Shown one piece after another: positions 23,956-35,424 of a DNA stretch of 64,000 bases. The DNA is from Ostrinia nubilalis. Its lineage: Eukaryota > Arthropoda > Insecta > Lepidoptera > Crambidae. Below the pieces are notes generated by a model. That model was not told the origin of the DNA and did not search any database. It saw only the letters and a program-made list of their open reading frames with translations. The stretch covers positions 4,866,001 to 4,930,000 of the forward strand of contig NC_087099.1 of the NCBI RefSeq assembly GCF_963855985.1, written 5' to 3'. The first letter of the stretch is position 1, and each line of letters starts with the position of its first letter. The position numbers and the translations under genes were made by a program.

Positions 23956-25060
23956 GTTTGGACACTTTATCGTTTTGATGACTGAAAGTCACAACCATCT
24001 CTTTTCTAGGGAAGTCAGAGAAAAAAAACTGTGACGTACGTACACACCCGTCGTTGTACTAGGAAGTTCGAAAATAAAAGAAACAGTGTCCTTTTGTTTT
24101 TATTTTATGGTATTTGTAGGTAGATTGATGAGTATAAACAATAAGAATGTTTGGTACAAAATAATTGTTTTTGGTGGCGGATGTACTGAACTTACATTGT
24201 TCTAAGGACTTTTGTTTGACGTTTGATCAGAACCATCGTTGTACTTCGGTAAAGTTTGGTAATTTTGACGTCGGATATACACAACCGACTTTGTACTAGG
24301 GACGGGTATTCCAATTGCGTCTTTGTTCTATTTTTAAATTGCTTAAAAAATAAAATAAAAAATTGAGACTACAATAATTTGATTTTAATGTGTTTCTTTT
24401 TGACGATTTGTTACTCAAAATAAACATTGTGTTAAAAATAAAGTTTTTTTTGCGTATACAGAATGACATCTTGTAATGAGTGAACATCCTTGTAAAGGAT
24501 TATAGTGTATGTCATCAAATAAAGATTTTGATTTGATTTGATTTGATTTGTCATTTGCAATCAAATTAGATAAGTATTTGCCTACGCAAAACACAATGTA
24601 ATTTTTCCATACAAAAAATCAAAATAAATAATTAATATCCCGTAGCTGATTTTAAATTTTCCTGCTTTTAAGCTAAGGTAGAAAAAGCCCAAACTATAAA
24701 TAATAAAAATAATAAAAGACTATTAAACACACAGTAAAACATAAAAGTAATAAAATAAAAGAAAAAAGTGTGATAAAGGGGCGCCCGCTCAATTTTTATC
24801 GGAACACCATGTTAGGATGTCCCTATTAAAACTGAGAAATGCTTGACTTTTGCCTAGGCATATACCTTCATAAATAAATTGGTTACAATAACCTATTATC
24901 CCTTACAAGGATGTTCACTTATTACACGTCACCCTGTAAGTATAGGTATGCTTAGAAAGCTTTTCGTCTAAGTTAAATTTTATACTTATTTATTTTATTC
25001 ATTTCTAAGTAGCACTTACACCGTCAAATCAATGCCCCCTTTACACTTTCAAGCAGATCC
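23956..25060. other. Repeat remnants, no supported gene
   Basis: 24461-24550 looks like a LINE/SINE 3' end: gtgaacatccttgtaa, gtcatcaaataaag, then a TTGAT repeat tail (about 24525-24550). A partly matching inverted piece lies at 24895-24935 (ttacaaggatgttcact). The rest is AT-rich. Confidence 0.45.
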
Positions 25061-25069
25061 CAACATTAT

Positions 25070-26130
25070 TCAAAAAATGCAAGATCTTATAGGTGATAGT
25101 TTTTGCATCCAGTGCCTTCCTGCTACCTTTATGAGATCATCGTTCCGCCTTGGTTTGTGGGTGGATGTCGCACGCTTCGTTTTTCGGTATGCAGCCTACT
25201 CCAGAACCTTGGTGCCCCATTGGCCGTAAGTTTTGCGTACTATGTGTCCTGCCTATTGTCACTCAGCATGCTAATCTGTCGGGATATGTCATCGACTTTA
25301 GTTTGTTTACGGACCTCCCTCATTTATGATTTGATCTCGTATCTCGTAAAGAAACACTGACATAACCCTTGCTATAGCACGCCGTGCAACTTTGAGCTTC
25401 TTTGAGAGCCAACGTTTTGGACCTATAATAGGGTAACACACACTGATGGTAGACTCTCGTCTTTAGGCACTTTAGGATTTTGGACGAAAAGATGTCTAGT
25501 TTTCCGGATACTGCCCAATCGAGGTAGATTCGTCGGTTGACCTCTTTCTCGAAGTTGGACCTACCTAGCTAAATCTTTTGTCCAAGGTAGACATCCTACT
25601 TGTCAACAATCTCAAGAATTGAGATCCCAACCGAAGTTGGGTAGGATGCAACATGGACATTCGACATAAGCTCATTTTTTCCATGTTCATCCAAAGGCCC
25701 CGTTGGGATACTCGATTAAGGTCTTTAATATTGTATCGAGGTCTTCCAAAGATTCTGCCATGACCATAATATTATCGTCGGCATACCTAAGGTGAGTGTT
25801 GTACTCGTCGTTGATATTTATGCCGAATCCTTTCATTCCAGGAGTTGGACAGGTGAACAGTTTTGGAAATAGGTATAAAATCTCCCAGCCTTACTCCTCG
25901 CTGTAGTGGAATCGCGCTCGTGCTCTGCTTCTGTATTCGGGCCGGATTGGTGCGTTCATGTAGAAGTACTTCAGTACCTCGATGTAACGAGAGTCGATAC
26001 GGCCGCGGTGCAGGGAGAGATTGCAGCACTGCCCAAATCTCGATCAAATCGAAGGCCTTCTCATAGTCCACGAACTCCAAGCATAGTGGCAAGTTATACT
26101 CTTCGATCTTCTGCATAACCTGCCGCAGTA
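25070..26130 (-). pseudogene. Dead RTE-clade LINE, reverse transcriptase and C-terminal part
   Basis: Read on the minus strand from 26116: QKIEEYNLPLCLEFVDYEKAFD (first RT blocks), QLQRGVRLGDF-like block 'IPLQRGVRLGDFIP', then after breaks HLRYADDNIMVMAESLEDLD near 25790-25740, remnants of the LPNFGWDLNS / thumb segment near 25640, and a C-terminal remnant near 25200-25090 (DDLIKVAGRHWMQ in a shifted frame). Many stops and shifts. The protein is the same type as in the two Helitrons. RTE elements use this enzyme to copy themselves; this one cannot. Confidence 0.75.
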
Positions 26131-26769
26131 TATGGATGTGGTTTATCTATCCTTGATTTTTGTTAATTTTCTTTGATACCTATTGTCTTTATTTATAAAT
26201 TAATTAATAATGAAACCTAATAAACAATGTTTTTTATTTATTTCCTCCAACTTTCTTCATCATCCGACGGGTACTCATGGCAGAAGTTCCGTAGAATAAT
26301 GACTAAAATTGACATACGTCATATATTTGATTAAAAAAATTCGCAGAACAACGACGGTTTATCACATACATCCTCAAATTGTCCATAGAACAATGACGCA
26401 TGTGATTTTTACAAAAAACTAAGTATTTTTGGAGATGGGTACATAGTTTATATAAAATAACATCTTTATGTTTATAACATCCCCAAATTTGAAACCGATC
26501 AGCCAAGTAGTTTTTTTTGTAGACACAAAAAACCGGTTCCAAAACTTCAAAACGCTCTCCTGGAAACTTAACATTTTGCAGATACGTCGTTGTTCGACGA
26601 CGCCGACGAACTGATCTGATAAATGATGCCGTCTGTGCATAACCGCGTAATACTTAGTGACTAAATAATGCTCGCGTCCAGATATAACTGCGGTGTTGCC
26701 AGCGCAATCCATTCTAAATGCATTAGCAAATAAGGCCGTGATACAAGGATTTAGGTTTTAGAATATTAA
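26131..26769. repeat. Dispersed repeat region, partly shared with intron 5 of the host gene
   Basis: 26641-26755 is the reverse complement of a segment at 55442-55552 (ggccttatttgctaatgca, ctggcaacaccgcagttata, attatttagtcactaagtat). 26580-26612 matches 20319-20345 inversely (cgtcggcgtcgtcgaacaac). No domain was seen in the frames at 26303-26712. Confidence 0.5.
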
Positions 26770-26889
26770 GGCTGGTTTACACCATCATACTTTAACTTTG
26801 ACAAACGTCAAAAATCTGTCATACTCCATATACAAAAAACACTAGTTATCGTTAAATTTATGGTCAAAGTTAGGTGGTGCAACACAGCC
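26770..26889. mobile_element. MITE family A, copy 2
   Basis: Inverted ends ggctggtttacaccatcata and tggtgcaacacagcc. Flanks are TAA on the left and TTA on the right, compatible with a 3-bp TWA target that has changed. Confidence 0.7.
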
Positions 26890-27039
26890 TTAGCCTCGAA
26901 ATTTAAATATTGAGAGTAATGTCATAGGTACAGATCTTCAAATATTTCAATTGTGATAAAGAAGTGTTTCAAACTTATTGTAAATTGTGTAAATGTAACT
27001 GGCCGAGTAGATATGAATGATAATGTTTTTTGTTTTTTT

Positions 27040-27284
27040 TTTAAGAAAGCAAGATAAAGGCAAAGGTATAATATGCCATACAGCCAACTTTATAGTGTTA
27101 ATTAATGTAAACTTACAAATTTTATTATTATTATTATAATATTTATTATTATTGTTGTCTTTAATGTTTTTATTATTATCATTTTTGTTCGTATATTTTA
27201 TCTCAGCTTTAGTGATGGTAAGATTAATTGTTATTATTTTTTAATTTTGTGTTGTTATTATATATTATTTTGTTCATTAATATT
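27040..27284. other. AT-rich spacer
   Basis: Low-complexity ATT-rich tract (27120-27185). Nothing else was recognised. Confidence 0.35.
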
Positions 27285-27560
27285 GACTGCCTGTATGCCC
27301 CCTTTGCTGCCCTCCTATTTGCGTGTTCCCGCCGACGGACAGGCACTTTACGGAGTGCTTCTCCTTCGGCGGTTGGGCGCAGCAACGTCAAGGGACCCGC
27401 TGAAAATCAGTGTCGAGGCATTCCCACGGCGTGCCCCGATTAATGCTGAGCGGGCCCCTATTTGACAGCAGGGCACAATGTTTTTCTTTTTGTAATTTGT
27501 GTAAATTTTAATGTGATGTCGCCCTTTTTGTCAAATAAAACATTATTTATTATTATTAAA
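27285..27560 (+). mobile_element. GC-rich LINE/SINE 3' end with ATT tail
   Basis: A sharply GC-richer block (27300-27475) inside AT-rich DNA is followed by aataaaacattatt and an ATT-repeat tail at 27541-27560. Base composition and tail fit a non-LTR 3' end. The short frames in it have no known domain. The family was not identified. Confidence 0.45.
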
Positions 27561-29776
27561 CGCCTACTCAGTGTAATATCTCGGGGCGTGTAAAATTCCG
27601 CTACAAAATTGAACTTTAATGAAGATACCATAGAAACTAATATCACTTCAAACACTGAAAATAGGATCTCTTACCACAGGGCAACCTCAATCTTCAAAGT
27701 GGCTGTGAGCATTTGAAATTGTTAGAACTAAAGTGGCTTGAGGTTTTCACGCACCAATTTGTAAGGACTTAGTTGTGTTATAAACCACTTACTTATTAGA
27801 ATACTATTTTAGTTTCACATTCTTAGAACACACCTAAAACACTATTTTAGTGTTCTTAGTGTTCTATTTTCTTTCTTCAGTGGTCCTTAAATCAAATTAA
27901 GAATAGCCCTTAAGCAGTCTACTTGGCTTGGTGTGTCAAGTCCTTTAGATTTGCTGATTATTTTTCTAGAATAAACTTATCTAAAGCTAGTCCCTAAACT
28001 TCTACAAACCAACTATTTGGTTACAATATTTTTAATTAAATTTCAATTTAATAAAAGTGTTTAAACGCATTGAAAATTAAATTTCGACAGAGCGTTGCTT
28101 ACTTAAATGTGTAGTTATTTTATAAGCTTTTATTTGTTTACTGATTAATGTAAAATGAGATTTAGCTAGCCAACCGAGCTAATCCCAACTTTAAAAGTTT
28201 AGAACTAGCGTGTACAAATTGTTGAAATAGACATGCAACATCAAACTAGTGGTTTTCTTTTAGCAAAAAATTTTTCATTGTGTTTTTGTTATCAAGCTGG
28301 TAATTTCTAAAACAGATATTCTATATTACGCATATAAATCTACATACGTGCATTAGTAGATCGCAATTTCTGTAACACTATATTGCACAATATGAACAGT
28401 CATCACATCAACCGTCCACAAAGTAAAAATTCAACTTTATGTTAAACATATAAAGTTCCAAATACACTGTGACCTTTCTGGCCACTCTACTTGAAACTGA
28501 AAGCATTAAGCTTGATATTCTGGCAGCTCGAGACCACGTTAATGAACTAATCAGAACGTACGTTACTAAGCTCTCTGAGATGGCACCTTAATTAGTCCCT
28601 AAATCCCTACTTTAATATTTCTTGCAACCCTAACGCCCTTTTATACCGCACGTAGACTTTAGACACTTGTGGAAAACATATTTCTTCTAACGGTTCGTTT
28701 AATCTGAGTCAACCAGTTGAAAGCTAAATACTGTGACATCTCAATGGTTGTATTAGAATTTCCAACGATAAATTTAACGGAAAAATTACACGACTAGATA
28801 AATGTAGTAATGATAAGTGATCAAAAACGCAGCTGCATTATTATTACTTTATGATATGAAACCATTTACGTAAGAAAGTTGAAAATATTTTAAAATTACT
28901 CATGCAATAATTTGGCAATGACATTTCTCTCATTACCAAACGGCTTTCGCAAAATGCTTTTATTTAATGTTTCAGTTGTATCCAGAAATAAAAATCGATA
29001 TAAAACTGTTATCCAAAAACGAAACAGTGATAGTATCGGAAAATAAATAAAAAAGTGATGTTAGATTTGCGTTTGACCGTATCACTTTTAAAAAAGCTTT
29101 GTTAACAAACGTTTTAACTCGCCAATCTAGATACAGCAAATTGTAATGTCAGTACGAAAATAATTTTGATAAAAGCCATTGATAAAAGACATCCATTTTG
29201 AGATGAAGAGTTGTGCCATCAAAGCAACATTAAAAAAAAATCGTTCTTGTAGTTTTTTAAAACAGAGAAAGTCTAAAATGAACGTATGCTCTGCATCATT
29301 CCGACAAATCCGTGACTAGATTTCGTCAATTTGCGGTTCAGAGAGCATTCGATGCTCTATATTTAGGAGTGTCATCGTCAAACCCGTAACAAGGCAGCAG
29401 CAAATCAAATAATCCAGCTCCGCGTAACACTACAAAATTCAATTTAGAATTCTGCCGGTTGGAAGAGCAATAATTTTCACTTGTGCAACCACAGTTCCAA
29501 GTTGGAAAAACACGCCGATTGGATCGGGTCGGGTGTGTCCACAATTTAATTTGCTGGATGATTAAGCTTTCTAAGAAGCGGTAAATAGGGTTCACATTTT
29601 AAAACAAATTGTTCATTCTACGAAATTGTTCTATCTACAAATGTAATTCTGGAAGTTATACCTGTTTTCCTTTTATTACTTATACTAATAGTTGCTTCTT
29701 CTCTTGTGAGATCTTCAAAATTGTTTTCGCTATTATCAACAGCTATGAGTAGGTAAATAAATAATACATACATAGG
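27561..29776. other. AT-rich intergenic stretch, nothing recognised
   Basis: No supported gene was seen. The minus frame 29338-29595 (85 codons) has no domain I know. Confidence 0.4.
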
Positions 29777-29780
29777 TGCG

Positions 29781-30072
29781 TGTTACACCCTGCCACTCTA
29801 AGGGAAACGCCTACGAAGTACCAACCTAGATTTTGGCTAAACAAGTAATTGCGTCAATCGGCGACACGAGGAGCTGCGTCGGCAGAACGTGATGCACCGA
29901 GCCGCCGCGTCCCATCGCGCCACCGCCACATCGATCACTTTGGTTCCAACATCGAACTTGGTCAATCGCTCTAGTAATAATTAATTTGTAATTGTAATTT
30001 CTATATCTTTAATTAAATTAGTTTAAAGTAAATTGGTTTTTTTTGAGACTATCGCTGCCGCCGTACGTATTT
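29781..30072 (+). repeat. 5' LTR
   Basis: 292 bp, begins TGTTACACCCTGCCACTCTA and ends gccgccgtacgtattt. It matches the split 3' LTR base for base by eye. It carries the promoter and the RNA end signals of the element. Confidence 0.9.
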
Positions 30073-30083
30073 GGCGCAGTCGG
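30072..30083 (+). promoter_or_regulatory. Primer binding site, tRNA-Ser type
   Basis: TGGCGCAGTCGG directly at the LTR end (its first T overlaps the LTR) is complementary to a tRNA-Ser 3' end (CGACTGCGCCA). First-strand cDNA would start here. Confidence 0.75.
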
Positions 30084-30442
30084 TAGGATACTCACGGTCG
30101 GGCTCGCGCTTCATCGAGAAGACTCTAGAAGAAGACGACCGCGTGGCTATCAAGTCGCATCCTGAGTATCCTGAACCTACGACGTGCAGCAGCGCAGGCA
30201 TCCAGACATCGATACCAATAGCCAGAGAAAACCAAGATTATGAAACTGTGAGTACATTTGAATCTTTCATGTGTTGCTCTCCTTTTACTGTGTAATCCTT
30301 TTTACCTTTCCTAGTGTAATTATCCCTTTCCAAAATTTTTCATCCTAGACGATCGGGGTCCGATTCCCCTAGGTTAGATAGGATTAATAGGCTAGACGCA
30401 CATAGGAATATAGAGGAAGTAATAAAGGAAGAAGTCGAAATA

Positions 30443-31723
30443 ATGTCTGATCCGGTAGACAACATCTTTAAATCCCTTAGATTACTCCCGGAATTTGACG
30501 GGAACCCCAACGTGTTAACTCGTTTCATACATTTGTGCGATCAACTCGTGCTCAGACACGTTAACACAGGGCCGGGACACGAATTGGAAAACCAGGCCTT
30601 ATTAAACGGCATTTTAAATAAAGTCACAGGGCCCGCCGCCCGTCTTATAAATTCACATGGCATTCCTAGCGATTGGCAAGGTATAAGAAATGCGTTAATT
30701 AATAACTTTGCCGATCAACGCGATGAAACCGCGTTGTACAATGATTTAGCATTACAGTCTCAGGGCCATAGCACACCGCAAGAATTTTATGAGCGCTGTC
30801 AGACCCTTTTCAGCACTATAATGACATATGTAACTTTGCATGATAGTGTTCCCACTACAGTAGAGGCCAAACGTCAGTTATACAAAAAGTTAACCTTGCA
30901 ATCATATTTACGCGGCCTCAAGGAACCGCTGGGTTCGCGTATTCGATGCATGCGGCCCGCATCTATAGAGCAAGCGCTAGAATTTGTACAGGAGGAAATT
31001 AATACCTTATATTTACAGCAGAGAAATGAGCAATTGCCCGATAGAAAATCGCAATCTTTCATTTTACCTCCACCTACTAAACCAATTTATAGCCCTCCTA
31101 ATTATTTTCCCATGCCACCAATGCCATCTTCAAAGCCTCTAGGTTTTACCATGCCAGGGCCATCTCGTCCTCAACCTCAACCATTCCGTATACCCCAGCC
31201 GTCCCAGCAATGGCGACCAAACCCAGTTCAACCACAACTGAACCGTGGACCGACACGTACCCAGCAGATGTTCAGTGCTCCACCTCCAAATTATAATCCA
31301 CAAAGTCATGTGTTCAGAATGCCCAATAGGAATCCACCCGTTGCTAATTATCAGGCACCCAAACCCATGAGCGGCGTAAGCCACTTTGTTAGCAAACCTT
31401 TACCACCTAGTGGTCATGATTGGCGTAGGTTTGGTAATCCACCACCAAGTAATTACTTTAAAACGCGAGAAATGAATTTAAATGATTGCTTGGATTATGA
31501 ATACGGACCTTATTTCGATGGCTACTCAGATTACTATCACGGCGATAACAGCATGCCCTATTGCGAATACATTGACTATTCTAATGATATTTTTTATGCA
31601 CCCAATTATAATTATCCAGAACTATTTAATACCGAACCCGTTTGTGAAATTACGGAAGAAAGTCCTTCACCTAGCAAGGCCGAGGATTTTCAGGAGCCAG
31701 CCCGCTCAGACAAACCAAAATAG
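30443..31723 (+). CDS. gag: Errantivirus-like Gag
   Basis: 426 residues, open. An N-terminal helical capsid-like region (LPEFDGNPNVLTRFI, then QEFYERCQTLFSTI and YLRGLKEPLGSRIR; residues about 1-195) is of the gypsy/errantivirus Gag type. A Pro/Gln-rich segment (about 205-330) and an acidic Tyr-rich C-terminus follow. There is no CCHC zinc knuckle, as usual in this group. It forms the particle core and packages RNA. The stop at 31721-31723 lies inside the open pol frame, which begins at 31675, so the overlap is about 49 bp. Confidence 0.85.
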   Translation: MSDPVDNIFKSLRLLPEFDGNPNVLTRFIHLCDQLVLRHVNTGPGHELENQALLNGILNKVTGPAARLINSHGIPSDWQGIRNALINNFADQRDETALYNDLALQSQGHSTPQEFYERCQTLFSTIMTYVTLHDSVPTTVEAKRQLYKKLTLQSYLRGLKEPLGSRIRCMRPASIEQALEFVQEEINTLYLQQRNEQLPDRKSQSFILPPPTKPIYSPPNYFPMPPMPSSKPLGFTMPGPSRPQPQPFRIPQPSQQWRPNPVQPQLNRGPTRTQQMFSAPPPNYNPQSHVFRMPNRNPPVANYQAPKPMSGVSHFVSKPLPPSGHDWRRFGNPPPSNYFKTREMNLNDCLDYEYGPYFDGYSDYYHGDNSMPYCEYIDYSNDIFYAPNYNYPELFNTEPVCEITEESPSPSKAEDFQEPARSDKPK

Positions 31724-34700
31724 AATTAAACTTGCAAACCCAGAGACAACTCCCGTATGTTCAGATATTGAACCCACCTTTAAAATTACTTATAGACACC
31801 GGAGCTAATCAGTCGTTTATAAGTCCGGAGGCTGTCGAAAAATATTTCTCGAATTATGAATTAAATTACGATCCGTTTGAAGTCGTCAATGTACACGCAA
31901 TAAGCCGGTGCGACTATTCTATTACGCTACCGTGTTTCTCGGAATTCAATGACACGACCGATGTTACACTTTTTGTGTATAAATTCCATAATTATTTCGA
32001 CGGTTTAATTGGGTCAGATTTATTGAACAAATGGGAATCGTCAATTGATTTTAAAAATAAGTTACTTATTACAAGGCACGCTTCTAACCCGATTCATGTC
32101 TATGATTCCCGGAACGTTAACCTGTATGAAGACATCATTCCAGGGCGTTCCTCTAAATTAATTAAACTCCCTATCAATGTCAGAGACGGAGATGCGTTTA
32201 TCCCAGAACAGGTAATATCTAATTGCATTGTAGGAGAATGTTTAACCAGCGTTAAAGATAATCGTGGATATTTAGAGATATCAAACCCAAGTCATAATGA
32301 CGTCATTTTTTCCGTCGACCGCCAGGTTAGCGCAGAGATCTATAATGTAGAGTCCACGCGTACCGAGCGCGAACTAAATGCTACGGAACTTACCTATGCT
32401 ACGAGCGAATTACGTCACCCTCATACTACGAGTAGTGAACCGCGTGACCCGCGTCATCAAAGCGTTACGAAGCTATCTAAACGTGCTACGGACGTTCTCT
32501 CGCGTCTACGGACTAGCCATTTGAACGCTGAAGAGCGCGCGAACTTACAAAATTTATGCGCTCAATATGCAGATGTATTTTATATCGAAGGCGAGGCTTT
32601 AACTTTTACAAATCAGATCAAACACTCGATCAAGACTACTGACGAGCTACCAGTTTATACCAAGAGTTACCGTTACCCGTACATCCATAGGGAAGAGGTT
32701 AGGAGCCAGATTAGTAAAATGCTAGAACAAGGTATCATCAGGCCATCCAGTTCAGCATGGAGCTCACCTATCTGGGTAGTTCCCAAGAAAGCTGACGCTT
32801 CTGGCAAAACTAAGTGGCGTCTTGTCGTTGATTTTAGGAAACTAAATGATAAAACCATCGACGACAAGTATCCTATCCCTAACATCGCGGATATCTTGGA
32901 CAAACTAGGCAACTGTCAATATTTTACCACCCTGGATCTTGCCAGTGGTTTCCATCAGGTGGAAATGGAACCCTCGGATATACCTAAAACAGCTTTTAAC
33001 GTAGAACACGGCCATTTCGAATTTCTCAGAATGCCGATGGGTTTAAAGAACGCACCAAGCACCTTCCAACGCGTTATGGACAATGTCCTCCGTGGTCTAC
33101 AGAACGTTATCTGTCTTGTGTATCTTGATGACGTCATCATTTTCAGTACGTCCTTACAGGAACACATAAATAATCTTGAAAAGGTGTTCCAAAGACTCCG
33201 TGAGTCTAATTTCAAGATACAGATGGACAAGTCCGAGTTCCTCAAACTTGAGACAGCATTCCTAGGTCACATCATCAGCAAAGATGGTGTAAAGCCTAAC
33301 CCGGATAAGATCGAAGCCATCAAGAAATATCCCATACCAAAAACTCCCACTGAAATTAAGAGATTCCTAGGACTCTTAGGGTACTACAGGAAGTTCATCC
33401 CAGATTTCGCACGGATTACTAAGCCGTTAACTCAGTGTTTGAAAAAAGGTTCCAAAATCACTTTAGATCCAAATTATGTCAACTGTTTCGAGAAATGTAA
33501 ATTACTACTCACCAATGATCCCATATTGCAGTATCCAGATTTCTCTAAAGATTTCATTTTAACTACAGACGCCTCCAATCTAGCAATAGGCGCTGTACTA
33601 TCTCAAGGACCTATCGGTAGCGACAAGCCAATAGCGTACGCATCTAGAACTCTTAACACCAGCGAGATAAATTACAGTACTATTGAGAAGGAGTTGTTAG
33701 CGATTGTTTGGGCCACCAAGTACTTCCGTCCATATCTATTTGGACGTAAATTTAAGATCATTACAGATCATAAGCCCCTGCAATGGGTTATGAATCTCAA
33801 AGAACCCAACTCTCGTCTCACTCGTTGGAGATTAAAGCTGAGTGAATATGATTTCACCGTTATCTATAAGCAAGGCAAATGTAACACCAACGCCGATGCG
33901 CTATCTCGCATTGAAATCCACAATGAGGAGATCAGTTCTATAGTAGCTAACCCAACCGAGAAGGCCCCTTCTTTAGATAATTCAGACACATTGACAGTAC
34001 ATACAGATGCTGAGAATCCCATCTTAGAAGTCCCCATTTCAGATGAGCCTCTTAATAAATTCCATAGACAGATCTGTTTCACAGTAGTCGGTGATATCAA
34101 AGGCAAAACCACTGTATCTAAACCTTTCGAAAGCCACACACGCACCGCTATTCAATTATCTAAGTCTAATCTCGAACAAGATGTAGTTAACGCAATAAAA
34201 GAATACGTTAACCCGAAAGTGAAGACAGGCATCATCATCCACCCTCCTTTAGAGATGTTTAACATTGTTCCTATTATTCAAACCCACTTTAAAAGTTCCG
34301 CTATGAACATTGTACTAACTAAAACTGAACTTGAAAACATTAAAGAGTATCTAAGACAGCAAGAGTTAATACAGAAATACCACGAAGGAAAAACTAACCA
34401 TCGCGGTATTACTGAATGTTACTTAGCTTTGTCAAATAAATATTTTTGGCCTAAGATGAAAGATAGCATCTCGAAATATATCAATGAGTGTAATATTTGT
34501 GGTCAAGCTAAATACGACCGTAGTCCAATCAAGCAACAGTTTCACATAGTTCCTCCGCCCACCAAGCCTTTTGAAATCTTGCACATTGACTTATTCACAG
34601 TTGATACAGAAAAATACCTAACACTAGTTGATGCTTTTTCTAAATATGCCCAGGCGTACCATCTTCGCGATGGCACTGCTATTAGTGTAGTACAGGCTGT

Positions 34701-35424
34701 ATTAAAGTTTTGTACCCATCATGGAATCCCTTCAATTATAGTATCAGATCGTGGCACTGAATTTACAAACCAGCTTTTCTTAGAGTTCACTCGCGTTCAT
34801 AAGATCCAGCATCACAAGATCTTAGCTCATGCTCCAAACGAAAACGGAATAGTAGAACGCTTCCACTCGACGTTGTTAGAGCACTTGCGATTATTAAAAC
34901 TACAGCATCGCAGCGAATCGGTAGTAAATCTTATATCTTATGCGATCTTAGCGTACAATAGTTCGATACACAGTTTAACTAAATGTAGACCCTTAGAGGT
35001 TATTACTGGTCACTTCGATCCCCGCGACCCAATAGATATCGAGTTAACAGAGCATTTATTGCAACAATATATCATAGATCATCGCGCTAAGATGAGCAAG
35101 GCTTATGAGATGATACAAGATTCATCTCTACGCCTCCGTACTGAGATCATGGAGAATCGTAATAAAACTAGAGAGGCCGAAGAAACGTATAATCCCGAGC
35201 AAAACGTTTTTGTTAAAAACCCTATGGCCAGTCGTCAGAAACTAGCACCGCGATACACTCACGATACTGTTTTAGCCGATCTCCCTATACATATTTACAC
35301 TAAGAAAAAGCGTGGTCCCGTGGCTAAGTCTAGGTTAAAGAGAGTCCCTAATAGTGCACGCTTGTTGCAGGATAATAATGATGATCCTGCTCCGGGCAGC
35401 AGTCGCACAAGAGATCCTACTTGA
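31675..35424 (+). CDS. pol: Errantivirus-like Pol: protease, reverse transcriptase, RNase H, integrase
   Basis: The open frame starts at 31675 without its own good ATG and is -1 relative to gag, so it is probably made as a frameshift fusion. Numbering from 31732 (1,230 codons): aspartic protease LIDTGANQSFI (about 20-30); reverse transcriptase with LDLASGFHQVEM, FLRMPMGLKNAP and YLDD at 464-467; RNase H with TTDASNLAIGAVLS (Asp 613) and ITDHKPLQWV; integrase zinc motif His 884, His 890, Cys 920, Cys 923; DDE triad Asp 953, Asp 1006, Glu 1042 with 35 residues between the last two. All catalytic residues are present. It copies the RNA and integrates the DNA. Confidence 0.9.
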   Translation, partial: QGRGFSGASPLRQTKIELNLQTQRQLPYVQILNPPLKLLIDTGANQSFISPEAVEKYFSNYELNYDPFEVVNVHAISRCDYSITLPCFSEFNDTTDVTLFVYKFHNYFDGLIGSDLLNKWESSIDFKNKLLITRHASNPIHVYDSRNVNLYEDIIPGRSSKLIKLPINVRDGDAFIPEQVISNCIVGECLTSVKDNRGYLEISNPSHNDVIFSVDRQVSAEIYNVESTRTERELNATELTYATSELRHPHTTSSEPRDPRHQSVTKLSKRATDVLSRLRTSHLNAEERANLQNLCAQYADVFYIEGEALTFTNQIKHSIKTTDELPVYTKSYRYPYIHREEVRSQISKMLEQGIIRPSSSAWSSPIWVVPKKADASGKTKWRLVVDFRKLNDKTIDDKYPIPNIADILDKLGNCQYFTTLDLASGFHQVEMEPSDIPKTAFNVEHGHFEFLRMPMGLKNAPSTFQRVMDNVLRGLQNVICLVYLDDVIIFSTSLQEHINNLEKVFQRLRESNFKIQMDKSEFLKLETAFLGHIISKDGVKPNPDKIEAIKKYPIPKTPTEIKRFLGLLGYYRKFIPDFARITKPLTQCLKKGSKITLDPNYVNCFEKCKLLLTNDPILQYPDFSKDFILTTDASNLAIGAVLSQGPIGSDKPIAYASRTLNTSEINYSTIEKELLAIVWATKYFRPYLFGRKFKIITDHKPLQWVMNLKEPNSRLTRWRLKLSEYDFTVIYKQGKCNTNADALSRIEIHNEEISSIVANPTEKAPSLDNSDTLTVHTDAENPILEVPISDEPLNKFHRQICFTVVGDIKGKTTVSKPFESHTRTAIQLSKSNLEQDVVNAIKEYVNPKVKTGIIIHPPLEMFNIVPIIQTHFKSSAMNIVLTKTELENIKEYLRQQELIQKYHEGKTNHRGITECYLALSNKYFWPKMKDSISKYINECNICGQAKYDRSPIKQQFHIVPPPTKPFEILHIDLFTVDTEKYLTLVDAFSKYAQAYHLRDGTAISVVQAVLKFCTHHGIPSIIVSDRGTEFTNQLFLEFTRVHKIQHHKILAHAPNENGIVERFHSTLLEHLRLLKLQHRSESVVNLISYAILAYNSSIHSLTKCRPLEVITGHFDPRDPIDIELTEHLLQQYIIDHRAKMSKAYEMIQDSSLRLRTEIMENRNKTREAEETYNPEQNVFVKNPMASRQKLAPRYTHDTVLADLPIHIYTKKKRGPVAKSRLKRVPNSARLLQDNNDDPAPGSSRTRDPT

